44,978 bases of DNA from JBDNJM01 sp041687755 (GCA_041687755.1 JBDNJM010000189.1:1-44978), one strand, 5' to 3'; counted from the first letter of the stretch, positions 18,210 to 28,966 are shown. Notes: generated by a model from the sequence alone, not told the origin. Translations and numbers: made by a program.

Positions 18210-20860
18210 GCGGCGACCGCTGGGATCGCCTCAAGCGACTGGTGCAGGAGGCACTCGAACTCGAGCCCGACGAGCGGCCGGCGTTCCTCGCTCGAGAGTG
18301 TGCGGGCGACACCGTGTTGCTGCAGGACGCGCAGTCGCTGATCGCAGGGAACGAGGCCGCCGCTCCGACGTTTCTCGAGGCTCCGCGGCTCGACGGGAGC
18401 GAGCCTGTAGCCGCCGGATCAGCAGGGGCGCCCGTGCGCCTGGGTGAGTTCGAGCTGCTGGAGGAGATCGGCCGCGGCGGGGTGGGGGTCGTCTACCGCG
18501 CTCGCCAGGCGGGGCTCGATCGGTGGGTTGCGGTCAAGGTGCTCGAAGTAGGCCTGGCGACTTCGGAGCAGGCGATCCAGCGCTTCGAGCGCGAGGCGCG
18601 CGCGGTCGCGAAGTTGCATCACGAGGGCATCGTGCCGATCTACGCGGTGGGCGCGGAGGGCGTCAACCACTGGTTCGCGATGGAGTTCGTCACCGGTGGA
18701 GACTTGGCTCAAGAGCTGCAGCGTCAGCGGCTCGGACGTGCGGCAAAATTGCCTTTGCTGGGGGCGAGCGGCCACGCCCGGTCCGTAGCGCGGCGGATGA
18801 GCAATGTCGCGCGCGCCCTCCAGGCGGCCCACGACGTTGGCGTCGTGCACCGCGACGTCAAGCCGCAGAACCTGTTGATCGACGAGGAGGGGAGCCTGCG
18901 GCTGGCGGACTTCGGGCTGGCCAAGGACGAAGCGCTGGGGAGCCTCTCTCTGAGCGGTGAGCTGCTCGGCACGCCGTACTACATGAGTCCGGAGCAGGCC
19001 CGCGCCCGCCGCGACGGCATCGATCACCGCACGGACGTCTACTCGGCGGGCGCAGTGCTCTACGAAATGTTGACCCTGCGTCGGCCCTTCGAGGGCGACA
19101 CGGTCCAGGAGGTGCTGGCAGACATTGCGGAGCGCGACCCGGCGCCGATCCGCCGATTCAACAGCTCGGTTCCACGCGACCTCGAGTTGATCTGCGCGAA
19201 GGCAATGGCCAAGTCGGCCGAGGACCGCTACGCGAGCGCCGGCGAGTTCGCGGACGATCTCGATCGATTGCTCAACCTAGAGGCCGTCCACGCCCAGGCC
19301 CCGAGTTTGCTGGCGCGCGTCCGCCGCCGGTTGGTGCGCCGGCGGCGGTTGTTGGCGAGTCTGGCGGCCGTTGTCCTGGCCCTCCTGGTGGGTTTCGCGC
19401 TCGCTCGTTCGAGCGTGCGCGGGCGCGCGGACCAGCGTTTGGCCCAGGAGTTGCGGGCCTCCCTGGAACTTCCGAGCTGGGACGTGCGGGAGGGCGACTT
19501 GGCGGTTCTGCGGGGACGCTTGGAGGATCGCCAAGGGCCCGAGCCAACTCCCACATCGGAGCTGGGTTCGGCCGAAGTCTTATGGCGCGCGCGGCTCGCG
19601 ACGCATGCGGACGGTCTGATCGAACGCGGTACGGAGCTGCGCCGAAGAGGGCTCGGCCGCGTTCTGACGTCCGGTGGGGCCTTAACGCCCAGGGAGCCGC
19701 GCGACCTGCTGCTCGGGCTGGGGCTCTTGCAGCGCGCCCTGCTGATCGCGCCGAACGCGCCGGGGCTCGACGTGCTGGCCGACGAGCAGTCGGCGCTCCC
19801 CTCGCTGAGCCTGCGGCTTGACCCGCAAACGATCGCGGAGGCGGGCACCGACAAGTTTGAGGCGGCCCTCGTCCTGTTCGACCCCGTGCGGGGGGGCGGG
19901 CCCGAGCGGATGCCCCTGCTCGCCGCGGACGGCACTCCCCAGCGCGTCCCGCCCGGCCAGTTCCGTATCCGTGTGGAGGTCCCTGGATTCGGGGCTGCGG
20001 AGCTGACCCGGCGCCTGGAGTGGGGTGATGAGTTGGACCTGGTCGTGCGGGTCCTGCCCGCGAGCCGAGTCCGTGTCGGCATGGTTCGTATCGCGGCCGA
20101 AAGCATGACCCCCCGACCGGGCCCGGACGCCGGGGGGCGCGGCTCTGGCCCGGGCTGCTTCGTGCAGGTGGACCAGCTCGACGTCGGCGACTTCTGGATC
20201 GACGAGGCCGAGGTCTCGAACGCCGAGTACTTGGAGTTCGTGTTCGCCACAGGTCACAACGCGCCCCTGCTGTGGAAGGAGCTTGGGTTCGAGTCCTCGT
20301 TTGACGATCTCGATCTGGGCGAGGGCCGGGAGCGATTCGGACAGCTGCCCGTCACGACCATGGCATGGGCCTCGGCGGTGGCCTACGCCGAGTGGCGCGG
20401 AAAGCGGCTGCCCACTCACCGCGAGCTGGAATACGTGTTGCGCGGCAGCGCGGGCTCGTTCTATCCGCCGCAGACGCTCGACGCGCGGACGGATGATTTG
20501 GCAACGAGCTTCTATGCGGCTAACACGGACGGTGAGCCGATACCGCGCACGGTTGATTTCCTGCGGATACTCGAGGGCTATGTCGACAACGTGCTGCCCG
20601 TGCGCGAGCCCGGACACCGCCAGCCGCCGTTCGATCTGTACCACGCGTTCGGAAATGTCTCGGAGCTGACGGAGTCTCCGCCGATCGTGCTCCGCGAAGA
20701 CCGGGTCGATGCACTGTCGGAGTACGCCCTGGCGCTCGGCAGCTCTTGGGCGTCGCGGGTCAACAAGGCGAACCTCGCCTCCCACGAGCTCGTGAGCACG
20801 AGCGCGACTCACTACGCCTCATCCAACATTGGGTTCCGTTGCGCGATGTCGGATTCTTGA
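18206..20860 (+). CDS. Transmembrane Ser/Thr protein kinase with FGE/SUMF1-like C-terminal domain
   Basis: PknB-type kinase of 884 residues starting GTG 18206 in a GTGA overlap with the sigma gene. The kinase domain runs about 82-350: GRGGVG loop (89-94), Lys111 in VAVKV, HRDVKPQN (215-222), DFG (235-237), GTPYYMSPEQ. All catalytic residues are present. One membrane helix (about 382-400) follows an Arg-rich stretch, and about 250 residues without a family I recognise come next. The last about 230 residues are an FGE-sulfatase-like domain (FWIDEAEVSNAEYLEF, WASAVAYAEWRGKRLPTHREL, SNIGFRCA). The Cys pair needed for formylglycine formation is absent, so a ligand-binding role outside the membrane is likelier than catalysis. 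It probably controls the paired sigma factor. Confidence 0.9.
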   Translation: MSGDRWDRLKRLVQEALELEPDERPAFLARECAGDTVLLQDAQSLIAGNEAAAPTFLEAPRLDGSEPVAAGSAGAPVRLGEFELLEEIGRGGVGVVYRARQAGLDRWVAVKVLEVGLATSEQAIQRFEREARAVAKLHHEGIVPIYAVGAEGVNHWFAMEFVTGGDLAQELQRQRLGRAAKLPLLGASGHARSVARRMSNVARALQAAHDVGVVHRDVKPQNLLIDEEGSLRLADFGLAKDEALGSLSLSGELLGTPYYMSPEQARARRDGIDHRTDVYSAGAVLYEMLTLRRPFEGDTVQEVLADIAERDPAPIRRFNSSVPRDLELICAKAMAKSAEDRYASAGEFADDLDRLLNLEAVHAQAPSLLARVRRRLVRRRRLLASLAAVVLALLVGFALARSSVRGRADQRLAQELRASLELPSWDVREGDLAVLRGRLEDRQGPEPTPTSELGSAEVLWRARLATHADGLIERGTELRRRGLGRVLTSGGALTPREPRDLLLGLGLLQRALLIAPNAPGLDVLADEQSALPSLSLRLDPQTIAEAGTDKFEAALVLFDPVRGGGPERMPLLAADGTPQRVPPGQFRIRVEVPGFGAAELTRRLEWGDELDLVVRVLPASRVRVGMVRIAAESMTPRPGPDAGGRGSGPGCFVQVDQLDVGDFWIDEAEVSNAEYLEFVFATGHNAPLLWKELGFESSFDDLDLGEGRERFGQLPVTTMAWASAVAYAEWRGKRLPTHRELEYVLRGSAGSFYPPQTLDARTDDLATSFYAANTDGEPIPRTVDFLRILEGYVDNVLPVREPGHRQPPFDLYHAFGNVSELTESPPIVLREDRVDALSEYALALGSSWASRVNKANLASHELVSTSATHYASSNIGFRCAMSDS

Positions 20861-20935
20861 ATCGGAATTCGTGCTCGAAGCGCGGACGTGTTTGCCCCTC
20901 TCGTTCTCCCCGAAGCCCTTTCAGGACAAGCTCTC

Positions 20936-21418
20936 ATGAAGTTTCAAGTCCAGTACCTTCCCACGATCTTCCCCACGAACTACGACGCGCCGAACGTCGC
21001 GTACGACGAGTCGAGCCACTCCGTGGACGACCCCTCCTACTGGACGTGGGTGATGTACAACTTCGGCTACGAGGCGGGCAGCCTCGGACAGATGCAGCGC
21101 ACGGTCGAGGCCCCGAACGCCGGTGAAGCGATCGAGCGCTGCCGGACCACGCTCGTCGCGGAACTGGCGGGCGTGCTGAACACGGAAACGGACAAGATCA
21201 CCTTGTCACAGGAAGAGTCGATCCCTGTCCGCAACGGTTGGTTTCACATCGGAGGTCCGGGGACCACGATGCTGTACGCCGCCACTCCGGGCTATGGCGG
21301 GAGCGACGCGCCCCGGCTGCTGCGAACCCAGGTCGAAGTCGAGACGGGGGGACGCCGGGTCTCAATAGCGATGGTCTACGGGTTCCTCGTCGTGCATGTG
21401 CAGGAACAAGGGTCGTGA
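20936..21418 (+). CDS. Hypothetical protein, third gene of sigma-kinase cassette
   Basis: A 160-residue soluble protein I do not recognise. It starts ATG 20936 (MKFQVQYLPTIFPTNYDAPN); an upstream in-frame start at 20888 would add a poor N-terminus. It has no signal peptide or membrane helix. The first third is rich in Tyr, Asn and Asp; a helix follows (GEAIERCRTTLVAELAGVLN), then beta-like segments (NGWFHIGGPGTTMLYAATPG, RRVSIAMVYGFLVVHVQEQ). It lies 75 bases after the kinase and its stop overlaps the next gene as GTGA, so it is very likely made with the next protein. Codon use looks like its neighbours. Function unknown; a phosphorylation target or adaptor of the kinase is only a guess. Confidence 0.72.
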   Translation: MKFQVQYLPTIFPTNYDAPNVAYDESSHSVDDPSYWTWVMYNFGYEAGSLGQMQRTVEAPNAGEAIERCRTTLVAELAGVLNTETDKITLSQEESIPVRNGWFHIGGPGTTMLYAATPGYGGSDAPRLLRTQVEVETGGRRVSIAMVYGFLVVHVQEQGS

Positions 21419-22842
21419 TCGGCGGACAGCCGCCGGCCGGTGGGTCGCAGGGGAGGCCCCAGCTTGCGAGCCACCGCGTGCGGGTGGACCTCACGAACCC
21501 CACAGCGCCCTCGCACAGGCTGGACCTGCGCTTCAATCATGCGCGCGGCAAGATCCTCGCGCTCGATCTCACGGGTGTCGGCCAGCCGGTGACCGTGATC
21601 GAAATCCGACCCGGATCGAACGCGTTCCGGTTGACCTGGGCGACGCCCGGCACCTGGTCCGGCACGAGGATTGGGGTGACCTACGTGGGGGAGCGTCCCG
21701 CTCTTCTGGGGTACCTATGGCAGGCTGGTTCCGTTGGAGATCCGATTGCCGACGCCCCACCCGTCCACACCGAAGCGCTCGCGCGGCGACTCAAGCACTT
21801 CGTCGGGCTCGCGCAGCGCGCGGACTCGCTGGACAACGAGATCGAGCGCTTGCTGCGGAGCTACGGCGCCTGGCCGGGTCGCGGTCGTGTGGTACTCAAG
21901 CAGCGTACCGAGCGGGGCTTCGAGGTCCTGGGCGCGCCGCGTTCGGGCCTGGACGGCAAGGTCCTGGATCCGCCGCTCGGCGCGCCTCCCGATTGGTTTG
22001 AGTCCTGCGCCGACGCGCCGGGGCCGAGCACCTGGCACATGCCCATCGCGGAGCAACTGCAGGGGCTCGGGCTCAGCGACGATCAGATCGCCGCAGGCCA
22101 TTCGATGCTGCTCGACGTTCTCAGCCACCAGATCGGCTCCTTGAGGTCCGAGCTGGGGATCGGCGCAAAGCCCGGGGTCGCGGTCGACCTGGGCACGCTG
22201 CAAGACCGGCTGCAGGTGCGCGTGGTGGACCGAGCCCTCGTGGCCAACGGGCGGAGGGTGTCTGGGCTCACGCGTTCGCTCGAAGGGCACGGCAGAGCGA
22301 TCGTGTACTTCTCAGCGCTGCAGCGGGATCTCGATCAGTGGTACTTCGGCCCGCTGCAGGACCCGACGGCGAGGGCGACCTACGCACGCAAGGTCGTCAA
22401 GTTCTCCAGCGGAGATCTGCGGCTCCTGTTGCAGCGCGAGGGGGTTGAGAACGCTAGCAACACCGAGCCCGACAGCGCGTTCTTCTTTTTCTTCGCCGAG
22501 TTCGCAGCGGCGGCCGTCGAGGAGCAGTCCGAGGAGGATCACTGGATGGGGGCGCTGCCCGCGCTGGTCGCGGCGCAGGAAGCATATCGGTTGTTCTACG
22601 CCCCGCAGCACGTCAGCATCGGTACTCCGCTGCTGTTTAAGAACTACCAGTCCATCAACTACCTCGAGGACTCGGGTCCGCGGCTCGACTGGGTTCTGAG
22701 GTCCGTGGACTCGCTGACGGGCAAGCCCCTGACCGCGCTGCACGCCAGCATGGGAGCGCACTGCGGAGTCGCCTTCCGGGACGAAGTGGGCACCGCGGTC
22801 GACACGAGCGAGCGGGTCGGTAGACCGCACGGCCTGGCCTGA
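21415..22842 (+). CDS. Hypothetical protein, fourth gene of sigma-kinase cassette
   Basis: A 475-residue protein without a recognised family. GTG 21415 (VIGGQPPAGG) is chosen because it overlaps the previous stop as GTGA and homology-like composition starts there; the frame is open further upstream. The N-terminal about 110 residues look beta-rich (HRLDLRFNHARGKILALDLT, VTVIEIRPGSNAFRLTW). A helical part follows (ALARRLKHFVGLAQRADSLD, IERLL), then helices LSDDQIAAGHSMLLDVLSHQ and a conspicuous DSAFFFFFAEFAAAAVEEQ, and a final segment with LFKNYQSINYLEDSG. No signal peptide or clear membrane helix, so cytoplasmic or peripheral. Function unknown; its linkage to the sigma factor, the kinase and the 160-residue protein is the main clue. 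Confidence 0.7.
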   Translation: MIGGQPPAGGSQGRPQLASHRVRVDLTNPTAPSHRLDLRFNHARGKILALDLTGVGQPVTVIEIRPGSNAFRLTWATPGTWSGTRIGVTYVGERPALLGYLWQAGSVGDPIADAPPVHTEALARRLKHFVGLAQRADSLDNEIERLLRSYGAWPGRGRVVLKQRTERGFEVLGAPRSGLDGKVLDPPLGAPPDWFESCADAPGPSTWHMPIAEQLQGLGLSDDQIAAGHSMLLDVLSHQIGSLRSELGIGAKPGVAVDLGTLQDRLQVRVVDRALVANGRRVSGLTRSLEGHGRAIVYFSALQRDLDQWYFGPLQDPTARATYARKVVKFSSGDLRLLLQREGVENASNTEPDSAFFFFFAEFAAAAVEEQSEEDHWMGALPALVAAQEAYRLFYAPQHVSIGTPLLFKNYQSINYLEDSGPRLDWVLRSVDSLTGKPLTALHASMGAHCGVAFRDEVGTAVDTSERVGRPHGLA

Positions 22843-23096
22843 CCGGCCGTCAGGGGTCGTCGGGGCCCTCAGCCGCCGCTCTAGGGGTCCTCTGCCCGGC
22901 GGCTCTCGGTCCATGGCGAGGGGAGTTCGCTCTGCCGGCCGGTTCCCCGGCGGAGCACGGCCAGCGCAGGCCTGTTGGAGGCATCGCAGACGACTCCGGA
23001 CCTGCGGGAGGATGCGGTACTCTCTGCGCCCGCACGAGCGGCGGCTCGCCGGACGTGAGTCGCTCGTTCCGTCCCGACCTCTCCCTCAGCGACCCC

Positions 23097-24143
<1,047 letters not shown>

Positions 24144-24269
24144 GGCACCCGACTCCCTCGAATCCATCGAACCGGCTACGGTCTGCGGCGGTTCAGCGCC
24201 CGGCCACCTCTTCCGAGCCCGCCCCCGGCTCTCGCGGCTCCCTGAGCCCCCCCTCAGCCCCCCCAATCC

Positions 24270-25571
24270 ATGTCCGATGCCACTGCCGGCAAGGCGCCGC
24301 TGAAGCGCCTGTCTCTGATGATGTTCCTGGAGTACTCGGTGTGGGGCGCTTGGCTGCCCGTCGCCGCGCGCTACCTGAGTGCTCCCGTCGAGTCGGGTGG
24401 CCTGGGCTTCACTGCGACGCAGATCGGAATGATCCTGGGCCTGGCGGGCTCGATCGGAGCTCTCTTGGCGCCGTTCATTGCGGGCCAGATCGCCGATCGC
24501 TACTTCCGCGCGGAGTGGTTCCTCGGCGTGCTGCTGCTGGTGGGCGCGGGTATCAAGTACGTGACGGCGGCTCAGAGCGAGTACTCGTCGTGGTTGTGGC
24601 TGTCGATCGCCTACAGCGTCGTCTACATGCCGACCCTGGCGCTGACCAACTCGATCGCCTTCGCGCACGTGGGCGATTCGGAGCGCGACTTCCCGAAGGT
24701 GCGGGTCTGGGGGACGATCGGCTGGATCGCGGCCTCGTGGATCTTCCCGATGCTGTACCTCACCCAGAGCCTCGGGTTCGGGTGGATGCCGCCGTTCCTG
24801 ACGGGCCCCGAGGTCGTCGACGCGACCTCGCGGCTGTCCGGCGCGCTGCGCTTCAGCGCCTACATCTCGCTGGGCTTCGCCCTGTTCTGCATCTTCCTGC
24901 CGGCCACGCCGCCCAAGCAGGACCAGCCCGAATCGGCCTGGTCCAAGGCCTTCGCGCTGTTCAGCAGCCCCAGCCTGCTCGTGCTGCTCCTGGCGGGCCT
25001 CGCGATCAGCGTGATCCACCAGGTCTACTTCCTGCAGGCCGGGCCGTACCTCAGCGAGGTGGGCCTTTCCGACAGCCAGATCGGCCCGGCGATGACGGTG
25101 GGGCAGTTCTCGGAGATCTTGATGTTGGCCTGCCTGGGGCTGCTGCTGAAGAGCCTGGGCCTGCGCAACGTCTTAGCCATGGGCGCCTTCGCCTACTTCC
25201 TGCGCTACTTCATCTGGAGCCAGCCGGAGCTGCCCCTGTGGGTGCTGATCTCGAGCCAGGCGCTCCACGGCGTGTGCTACGCCTGCTTTTTTGCAACGGC
25301 TTACATCTACGTGGACCGCGTCGCGCCGGCGGACGTGCGCCACTCGGCCCAGACCGTCTTCGGAATCGTCATGCTGGGGGGCGGCCCGGTGCTGGGCGGC
25401 TACCTGTCCGGCGTCCTGGGCGTCAAGTACGCCCACCTGGCCAGCCCGGACAACGTGGGGGCCGAATTTGCACCCCTGTGGGGAACCCTAGGGTGGATCG
25501 GCCTTGGCGTTGCGGTCGTTCTGTGGGCGCTCTTTCGGGAGCGCGCCGCCGAACCCGAGAGCTTGGGCTGA
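24270..25571 (+). CDS. MFS carrier, nucleoside:H+ symporter-like
   Basis: Membrane carrier of 433 residues with about 12 hydrophobic segments. The start (LKRLSLMMFLEYSVWGAWLPV) and the segment FPKVRVWGTIGWIAASWIF are diagnostic of the nucleoside:H+ symporter family (NupG/XapB, PF03825), which imports nucleosides with protons, and many planctomycete relatives sit beside sugar isomerases. It starts ATG 24270, right after a leader of two C-runs (GAGCCCCCCCTCAGCCCCCCC) and no Shine-Dalgarno. It is 126 bases downstream of the isomerase, so co-transcription is possible. Substrate is inferred from the family only. Confidence 0.88.
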   Translation: MSDATAGKAPLKRLSLMMFLEYSVWGAWLPVAARYLSAPVESGGLGFTATQIGMILGLAGSIGALLAPFIAGQIADRYFRAEWFLGVLLLVGAGIKYVTAAQSEYSSWLWLSIAYSVVYMPTLALTNSIAFAHVGDSERDFPKVRVWGTIGWIAASWIFPMLYLTQSLGFGWMPPFLTGPEVVDATSRLSGALRFSAYISLGFALFCIFLPATPPKQDQPESAWSKAFALFSSPSLLVLLLAGLAISVIHQVYFLQAGPYLSEVGLSDSQIGPAMTVGQFSEILMLACLGLLLKSLGLRNVLAMGAFAYFLRYFIWSQPELPLWVLISSQALHGVCYACFFATAYIYVDRVAPADVRHSAQTVFGIVMLGGGPVLGGYLSGVLGVKYAHLASPDNVGAEFAPLWGTLGWIGLGVAVVLWALFRERAAEPESLG

Positions 25572-25694
25572 CACGAGCCGGCCCAGCGCCTATTCTCTTC
25601 CCGACAAATAGACCCCGCGCAGCGCTCGGGGTCCACGCCAGGTGAACCAGCTTCCTCCCTGGGTTTCCTGAGCCCCTCCAGCACCTCCTCGACC

Positions 25695-25937
25695 ATGAGC
25701 ACTCCGAACCCCTCCGCCGGTCCCGACCTCGAAGACTCCGTGAAGCCGTCCATGGCCGCCATCGCCGGCGGCGTGGTCGTTGGAGCGGTCCTCGGCATGG
25801 CGGCGCTCGGTGGCCTCGCCACCCTGTTCCACCTGGATGGCCCGACGTTCATCTTCGTCGGTGCTCTCTTCGGCGGTGGCGTGGGCCTCTCGCTGACCCC
25901 GATTCTCGCGCAGGCGCGCGTCAACTCCTCCATCTGA
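25695..25937 (+). CDS. Small two-helix membrane protein
   Basis: An 80-residue protein with a polar N-terminus (MSTPNPSAGPDLEDSVKPSM), then two membrane-spanning stretches (AAIAGGVVVGAVLGMAALGG and FIFVGALFGGGVGLSLTPIL) rich in Gly/Ala, which suggests tight helix packing. ATG 25695 follows a pyrimidine-rich leader. Its stop is two bases before the TTG start of the Nudix gene, so the two are probably one transcript. I recognise no family; it is likely a real gene because of the consistent helix pattern and the tight spacing. Confidence 0.7.
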   Translation: MSTPNPSAGPDLEDSVKPSMAAIAGGVVVGAVLGMAALGGLATLFHLDGPTFIFVGALFGGGVGLSLTPILAQARVNSSI

Positions 25938-25939
25938 CC

Positions 25940-26569
25940 TTGAGTGAGCGACTCGTCATCCTCGTGGACGGCGAGGGCCGCGAAGTAGGCACGACCGAAG
26001 TGCGGGCAGCCCACGAGGGCAAAGGCCAGCTGCACCGTGCTTTCACGATCCCTGTGTTCGACTCCAAGGGCCGGCTGCTGCTGGCGAAACGTGCCGCGAG
26101 CAAGATGCTGTGGCCCGGGTACTGGGACGGCACGGTGGCGAGCCACCCGCTGCCCGAGGAGTCCACGATGGACGCGGCCTTCCGGCGCCTCGACGAAGAG
26201 CTGAAGCTGGACATCGACCTGGTCGAGCTGGGCGAGTTCGAGTACTCGGTGCCCTTCGGCAAGGTGGGCTCGGAGACTGAGCGCTGCCAGACGTACTTCG
26301 GCGTGATCGAGGGCGACCCGCGGATCGAGCCGAACCCGGCTGAGGTCTCGGAGCTTGCCTGGGTTGACCTCGAGCAACTGTTCGAGCCGCGCGAGAAAAG
26401 CATCGTGTGCCCGTGGCTGTCCCTGGCCCTGCTGCGCGCGGCCTCGGGTCGCGTCCCGGGCGGACCCGCGGGTCCGATCGTGCAGCGCTTGATCGGCTAC
26501 AGCGAGGGCGCGGAGCAGCTGGTGCAGCGCTCGATGGGCAAGCACGACTGGCGACTGCTGGACGTCTGA
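25940..26569 (+). CDS. Nudix protein resembling type 1 isopentenyl-diphosphate isomerase, Cys67 position Ala
   Basis: A 209-residue Nudix-fold protein that aligns by eye with IDI-1, nearly residue for residue with E. coli numbering: VILVDGEGREVGTTE at the start, His25 and His32 (EGKGQLHRAF), RASKMLWPGYWDG-type strand, His69 in SHP, and Glu112/Glu114 in SETERC, the metal-ligand set. The catalytic Cys67 of IDI is Ala67 here (TVASHP), so classical isomerase activity is doubtful, and a hydrolase or a changed substrate is likelier. The start is TTG 25940, two bases after the small membrane protein; no other start fits. A closing helical tail (QRLIGYSEGAEQLVQRSMGK) extends past the usual IDI end. 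Confidence 0.8.
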   Translation: MSERLVILVDGEGREVGTTEVRAAHEGKGQLHRAFTIPVFDSKGRLLLAKRAASKMLWPGYWDGTVASHPLPEESTMDAAFRRLDEELKLDIDLVELGEFEYSVPFGKVGSETERCQTYFGVIEGDPRIEPNPAEVSELAWVDLEQLFEPREKSIVCPWLSLALLRAASGRVPGGPAGPIVQRLIGYSEGAEQLVQRSMGKHDWRLLDV

Positions 26570-26599
26570 AACACACCGCCGGGCCGCTATCCTGGAGGG

Positions 26600-28838
26600 A
26601 TGCTGCTGGAACTCGTCGCCTGCCTATTCGCCCTCAGCCTCCAGGCTTCAGACGACCCGGGTACGGGCCTGCCGCGGGTCGAGCTGACACACGCGGGCCA
26701 GCGCATCACCCAGAGCTGCGTGCTGGTGTTTCCCGCGGCGCCGCTCCGCGACCCCGACGGCTCAGGGGTGGCGCACATCGAGGGCGACGGCCTGCGCATC
26801 CTGTGCGAAGGAGTCCTGCGCGGCGCCGACGCGGGCGTGGAGGCGGATCGCTTCGACGGGGTCGGTCTGCACCTGACCGGCGAGGGCATCGAGCTCAGCG
26901 GGGCGCAGGTCGAGGGCTACCGCGTTGGCATCCTGGCCGAGCAGGCGGACGCTGCGATCCTGCGCGGGCTCGACGTCTCCGGCAACTTCCGCCAGCGTGC
27001 TGAAGAGCACGTGGGAGCGCGAGGCAGCTGAGGACTGGCTGTGGCCCCACGAGAACGACGAAGGGCAGTGGCTGACGAACTACGGCGCGGGGCTGGCGGT
27101 GCGCGACAGTTCGGAGGTGGTGATCTCTGGGCTCGTCGCGCGGCGGGGGCAGAACGGGATCGTGCTCGAGCGCGTTGTGGACTCCACCGTGGAGCTCTGC
27201 GACGCGTCGTTCCTGTCCGGCTGGGGCCTCGCGATGTGGCGCTCGAGCCGCAATCGCGTCGAGGGCAACCGTTTTGACTACTGCATCCGCGGCTACGCCC
27301 ACGGGCGCTACAACCGCGGCCAGGACTCGGCGGGGATCCTGCTGTTCGAGCAGAGCTGCGACAACCTCTTCGCCCTGAGCTCCGTGACGCACGGGGGCGA
27401 CGGGGTGTTCGGGTTCGCGGGCAATGGGGCGCTGGGGATCGAGGGCCGCGCCGGCGTGGGGTGTAACGGGAACACCTTTCGCGACAACGACCTGTCGTTC
27501 GCGGCCGCGCACGGGCTGGAGCTGACGTTCAGCTTCGGCAACCGGATCGAGGACAACTGGATCGAGGGAAACGCGATCTGCGGCATCTGGGCTGGGTACA
27601 GCCGCGACACCCGCATCGCTCACAATCGGCTGATCGCCAACGGCGATGCGGGCTACGGCAGGGAGCGCGGGGCGATCAACGCCGAGCACGGCCAGCGCAT
27701 CGAGATCCTCGGCAACGAAATCAAGGACAACGCCCTGGGCGTCCGCTTCTGGACCGATGCGGATCTGCACCTGGCGGAAGAGCCCTGGACGCGCGTCAAT
27801 GGCATGGGGGCACGGGACAACGTGTTGGCCGAAAACGGCTTCTTCGAGCCAAAGTCGTGGCTGCACCTGCGGGAGGCGGGGGCGACCGCGGTCGAAGGCG
27901 TGCGGTTGTGGAAGCGAGGCCCGATGCTCGACGCGGACGCGTCGTCCCTTGAGGGGTTGGAGGAGCTCAAGCCGAGACCGAAGTCGGAACTCCAGCCGCA
28001 CTTGAACAGCTGGCTGGCGTGGGACCAGCGGCTGCACCTGCAGGAGGAGATCGAGCGACGCGTGCAGGGCTTGGATCACAGCGCAGAGGTTGAGGTCCCT
28101 TGGCAGGTGCTGAGAGATCGGTCGGCGATCGTGCTCGGCGCGTGGGGGCCGCTCGACTTCGAGAGCGCCTACCTGCAGCGGCTTGAGCGCGGAACGGGCA
28201 CGCACTCTTGGCGACTGCTCGGGGCCAGCGGCTTCGACTCGGTGAAGCGCTTGCACGGCGACGTGACGCTCGAGCGCGCGCCGTCCATGCCGGGCGCGCT
28301 CGCCGCGGAGCACCTGAGCGTCCAACCGCAGCGCGGCACGACCAGCAGCTCCTATGCGATCGAAGTCATGATCGGCGGCGAGCGGCAGGTGCTCGAGGGT
28401 TGGCTCTGCGCTTTTGACTGGAGCGTGGTCGCGTTTTCGTACACGTTCGATCCGCGCGAGGACGAGGCGGAGTGGCGCGCGGAGGCGCTGGGGGAGGAGG
28501 TCGTTACCGCGAGGCTCCGCGACCTGAAACTCGCGTTCAGCGACGGGCCGGGGCGGCGACTCGGGTTTTCGGACGATTTGTCCGGCGATCACTTCGGGGT
28601 GCTGGCCAGCAGCGAGGTCGAGCTGCCTGCGGGGCAGTTTCTGCTGCGCACGCTGTCGGACGACGGCGTGCGGGTGAAGGTCGACGGTCGCGTCGAGATC
28701 GAGCGCTGGGACCACCACGGGGCCACCGAGGACGGCGCCCTGCTCAAGCTCGAGGAGGCCGGCCCGGTGCGGATCGAGGTGGAGTACTTCGAGCTGGACG
28801 GGGCGGCGGTGCTGGAGTTCGAGCTGCGGCCGCTCTGA
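26600..28838 (+). pseudogene. Secreted right-handed beta-helix protein with C-terminal PA14-like domain, single frameshift
   Basis: When one frame change is repaired this is an about 745-residue exported protein. It has a signal peptide (MLLELVACLFALSLQA) preceded by GGAGGG, then parallel beta-helix rungs (DGLRILCEGVLRGADAGVEA; later GNRIEDNWIEGNAICGIWAG, EILGNEIKDNALGVRFW), which in this family usually bind or cleave polysaccharide. The C-terminus (about 28590-28838) reads as PA14 (GVLASSEVELPAGQFLLRTL, SDDGVRVKVDGRV, IRIEVEYFEL-like). The frame changes at about 26998 (CGCCAGCGTGCTGAAGAG), where the first frame stops at 27030; one extra base explains it. With only one lesion this may be a sequencing error. 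It starts 30 bases after the Nudix stop. Confidence 0.75.
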
Positions 28839-28917
28839 GCCACGGGATCTCGGGTTCGGGTCCGGGCACTGGCGAGAACGAGTGTTCGAGCGGTGGCGTG
28901 CGCCCTGGCGCCACTGC

Positions 28918-28966
28918 CAGGCGCCACCGGCCAGGCGCCACCGGCCAGGCGCCACCGGCCAGGCGC
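28918..28966. repeat. 14-bp tandem repeat, 3.5 copies
   Basis: CAGGCGCCACCGGC is repeated exactly at 28918, 28932 and 28946, with a half copy at 28960. Each unit contains the palindrome GGCGCC. It lies between the PA14 protein and the next kinase start, just upstream of the kinase leader. Confidence 0.92.

Noticed and set aside
26895..28955. A 686-codon minus-strand open frame
   Set aside because: It lies opposite the beta-helix/PA14 protein, whose domains are recognisable; no motif in the antisense translation.
28918..28966. The 14-bp tandem repeat as a CRISPR-like array
   Set aside because: The units are directly adjacent with no spacers and are only 14 bp long.
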